Shown here one piece after another: positions 5,747 through 7,503 of a stretch of DNA of 7,503 bases. Each line of letters begins with the position of its first letter. Position 1 is the stretch's first letter. A model generated the notes under the pieces. It worked only from the letters and a program-made list of their open reading frames with translations. It did no database searches and was not told the origin of the DNA. The translations under genes were made by a program, and so were the position numbers. The DNA comes from an uncultured Prevotellaceae bacterium (GTDB lineage: Bacteria; Bacteroidota; Bacteroidia; Bacteroidales; Bacteroidaceae): assembly GCA_937877625.1 (NCBI GenBank), contig CALFJG010000046.1, forward strand, positions 1 to 7,503, given 5' to 3'.

Positions 5747-7246
5747 ATGAAACACCTTGCAACCTTAATCGTGCTGGCACTTTGGTGTACAACGTGTTTA
5801 GGACAAGTAAACCCCTTCAATAGCTCGCGAGGGAACGTTGGTGGGAACGATGGCGGGGCTTTCAATCGTGGACGCGCTGGCAACTTCAACGACTATCGCG
5901 ACAAACTTAATGCACAGTACGTCAGTCAGACACGACAAACGTGGGGTGGCTTCAACCAATTCCGTGGTTTAGTAGCCCCCGACCGCGACGATGTGCCCGT
6001 CACACCCGTAGTGATGTCGGAAGAAGAAGCCCAACGCGGGGGTGGAGGCGGACAGCGTATCAATATACAAGGGAGCGTAACACCCACAATTAACGACGGA
6101 AACCGCACACAGCCCATAGCACCCATAAACGAAGTACCCGAGACAAATCCACGGCAGCTCTCGTTCACATTCCTTGGTACGAACCTACAAGTACGCTTGC
6201 CCTCAGGCTCCGCCCTGCACCTCGCCGCCGTTGGTGAGGATGCAGTGGCCGAGGCATGGGCTACGATGTGCGACAAACGCTTCAACAACATTATCGTAGA
6301 TTGTCTGCGACTGCGCACCTCTCTCAAACTCTGCGACTGGGCATACCTCTTAATGCTCCAAAACGTTGGGAACGCCTACGCCGGCAACGGCACAAACGAA
6401 GCCGTGCTACTCACCGCATATATCTATAGCCAGTCGGGCTACAAAATGCGACTCGGAGAGGCGGGCGGTAAACTCTACCTGCTTTATGCCAGTCGCCACA
6501 AACTCTACAACACACCGTATTTTGAACAAGACGGCGAACAGTTCTACCCCTTAGGAAAAATTGAAGGACGCATACGCCTCTGCGCAGCAAAGTATCCCAA
6601 GGAACAGTCGCTCTCGCTCTGGGTGGCCGACAACCCCGCAACAACTTACACCCCGTCGCCTCAGCGTACACTCACATCAAAGCGCTATCCCACAATGAGT
6701 GTACAAACCAGCGTAAATAAAAACCTTATGGACTTCTACTCCTCCTACCCTTCCTCTGAAGTAGGTGGCAACTTTATGACACGCTGGGCTATGTACGCAC
6801 GAACACCGATATGCAAAGAAACACGCGAAACGCTCTATCCACAACTGCAACGTCATCTACAAGGGCTCTCACCATTAGAAGCCACCGAACGGTTGCTCAA
6901 CTGGGTGCAGACCGCCTTTGTTTACGAATACGACGACAAAGTGTGGGGCGGCGACCGCGCTTTCTTCCCCGACGAGACACTCTACTATCCCTACTGCGAC
7001 TGCGAGGATCGCTCCATCTTCTTCACACGCCTCGTACGCGACCTGCTCGGACTAAAGTGTATCCTTATCTACTACCCCGGCCACCTCGCTGCCGCCGTAT
7101 GCTTTGCCGAGAACGTTCCAGGAGACTATATAGAAACTGCCGGAAAACGCTTTACCATCTGCGACCCCACCTATATCGGCGCACCGGTAGGACGAACGAT
7201 GCCTAATATGGACAATTCGGGAGCTAAAGTTATCGTGCTTGAGTAG
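5747..7246 (+). CDS. Exported transglutaminase-like cysteine enzyme (probable protease)
   Basis: A 499-residue exported protein; the signal peptide ends CLG before Gln20. Residues 24-45 are Gly/Asn/Arg-rich. A motif F47..Y50-R51...N55..Y58, with W66 and F69, follows, then a Pro-rich linker to about 135. Residues 375-490 are a transglutaminase-like domain: YPYCDCEDRS with nucleophile Cys419, PGHLAAAV with His446 and CDPTYIGAPVG with Asp473, evenly 27 residues apart, the classic Cys-His-Asp order. In bacteria this fold mostly gives cysteine proteases, less often cross-linkers; which applies here is unknown. Residues 140-280 look like a second, degenerate copy of the fold without the triad. As the only enzyme in the unit, it probably processes a partner or surface substrate. 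It is set off by an 87-base gap and ends before a strong terminator. Confidence 0.92.
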   Translation: MKHLATLIVLALWCTTCLGQVNPFNSSRGNVGGNDGGAFNRGRAGNFNDYRDKLNAQYVSQTRQTWGGFNQFRGLVAPDRDDVPVTPVVMSEEEAQRGGGGGQRINIQGSVTPTINDGNRTQPIAPINEVPETNPRQLSFTFLGTNLQVRLPSGSALHLAAVGEDAVAEAWATMCDKRFNNIIVDCLRLRTSLKLCDWAYLLMLQNVGNAYAGNGTNEAVLLTAYIYSQSGYKMRLGEAGGKLYLLYASRHKLYNTPYFEQDGEQFYPLGKIEGRIRLCAAKYPKEQSLSLWVADNPATTYTPSPQRTLTSKRYPTMSVQTSVNKNLMDFYSSYPSSEVGGNFMTRWAMYARTPICKETRETLYPQLQRHLQGLSPLEATERLLNWVQTAFVYEYDDKVWGGDRAFFPDETLYYPYCDCEDRSIFFTRLVRDLLGLKCILIYYPGHLAAAVCFAENVPGDYIETAGKRFTICDPTYIGAPVGRTMPNMDNSGAKVIVLE

Positions 7247-7296
7247 CGTGTAACAAATAAATAACGAACGCATTCGAGTTACGCAAAAGTTCTGAT

Positions 7297-7338
7297 AAAA
7301 AAGCAGATTAGATGCCTCGGTGTCTAATCTGCTTTTTT
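7297..7338 (+). terminator. Strong intrinsic terminator, possibly bidirectional
   Basis: AAAAAAGCAGATTAGA (7297-7312) is a perfect 16-bp inverted partner of TCTAATCTGCTTTTTT (7323-7338). Two G-U pairs and a C-G pair can extend the stem to a CTCG tetraloop. The T run lies on the + side and an A run on the other, so it can stop transcription from both directions. It begins 50 bases after the last stop codon and marks the end of the transcript. Confidence 0.9.
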
Positions 7339-7503
7339 CTTGTAAGAAGCCAAGACTAACTCGCTCGCACAGGAATAAGAGGTTCTCCATTATTGCCGCC
7401 CGCTAAAATGTACAAACACCTCAAATCTCCGTCCGCAACGCCAATAAATCTGGGAGCGCAGGCGGCTCGCCTGCAATGCCCGTATGGGCAAAAGCTACTC
7501 CTG
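7339..7503. other. Non-coding 3' flank
   Basis: I see no gene in the last 165 bases on either strand. The tail contains the tandem hairpins described separately. Confidence 0.5.
7458..7490. repeat. Tandem small hairpins, REP-like element
   Basis: GCAGGCG (7458-7464) pairs with CGCCTGC (7468-7474) across a GCT loop. Two bases later TGCCC (7477-7481) pairs with GGGCA (7486-7490) across GTAT. Two GC-rich hairpins this close, in a non-coding AT-richer flank beyond a terminator, are typical of REP-like intergenic repeats. Only one copy is visible here, so repeat status is inference. Confidence 0.45.

Noticed and set aside
6995..6997. Cys417 as the catalytic nucleophile of the enzyme
   Set aside because: The neighbouring Cys419, in the DCED context at the start of the helix, fits the transglutaminase-like motif better.

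Overview
The window looks like Bacteroidota, most likely order Bacteroidales (Prevotellaceae- or Porphyromonadaceae-like). Three things point there: a promoter of the Bacteroidetes type (TTG, 20-bp gap, TATATTTG), gene starts that mostly lack a Shine-Dalgarno sequence, and signal peptides that mostly end directly before a glutamine, as the Bacteroidetes 'Q-rule' describes. I recognise no gene well enough to give a symbol, and the genus is not determined.

Layout. Positions 1-694 hold no gene I can support. They contain a short hairpin (22-42), a good promoter (68-98) and, at 487-613, a structured element with an 11-bp inverted repeat crossed by a second GC-rich pairing that ends in six T. Seven genes follow on the + strand: 695-2065, 2122-2595, 2621-3196, 3219-3704, 3728-4684, 4703-5659 and 5747-7246. 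Gaps between the first six are 56, 25, 22, 23 and 18 bases. The last gap is 87 bases and holds a long imperfect hairpin. A strong terminator at 7297-7338 closes the unit, and the window ends in two small tandem hairpins that resemble an interspersed repeat.

Every one of the seven products has an export signal, so the unit encodes an envelope system and no cytoplasmic enzyme, transporter or regulator. In order: a large exported protein with a possible C-terminal SH3-like domain; a small periplasmic protein; a likely eight-stranded outer-membrane barrel; a lipoprotein paralogous to the small periplasmic protein; a DUF6175-like protein; a protein with an alpha/beta N-terminal domain and TPR-like helices; and a transglutaminase-fold cysteine enzyme with an intact Cys-His-Asp triad. 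Several of the non-enzymatic proteins recall modules of the FlgT/LPP20/CsgG/TolB-N type. This is inference from sequence pattern only. A workable model is an outer-membrane-associated assembly (barrel, lipoprotein, periplasmic scaffold) with a dedicated cysteine protease or transglutaminase that processes a surface or periplasmic substrate. The substrate is not evident in the window.
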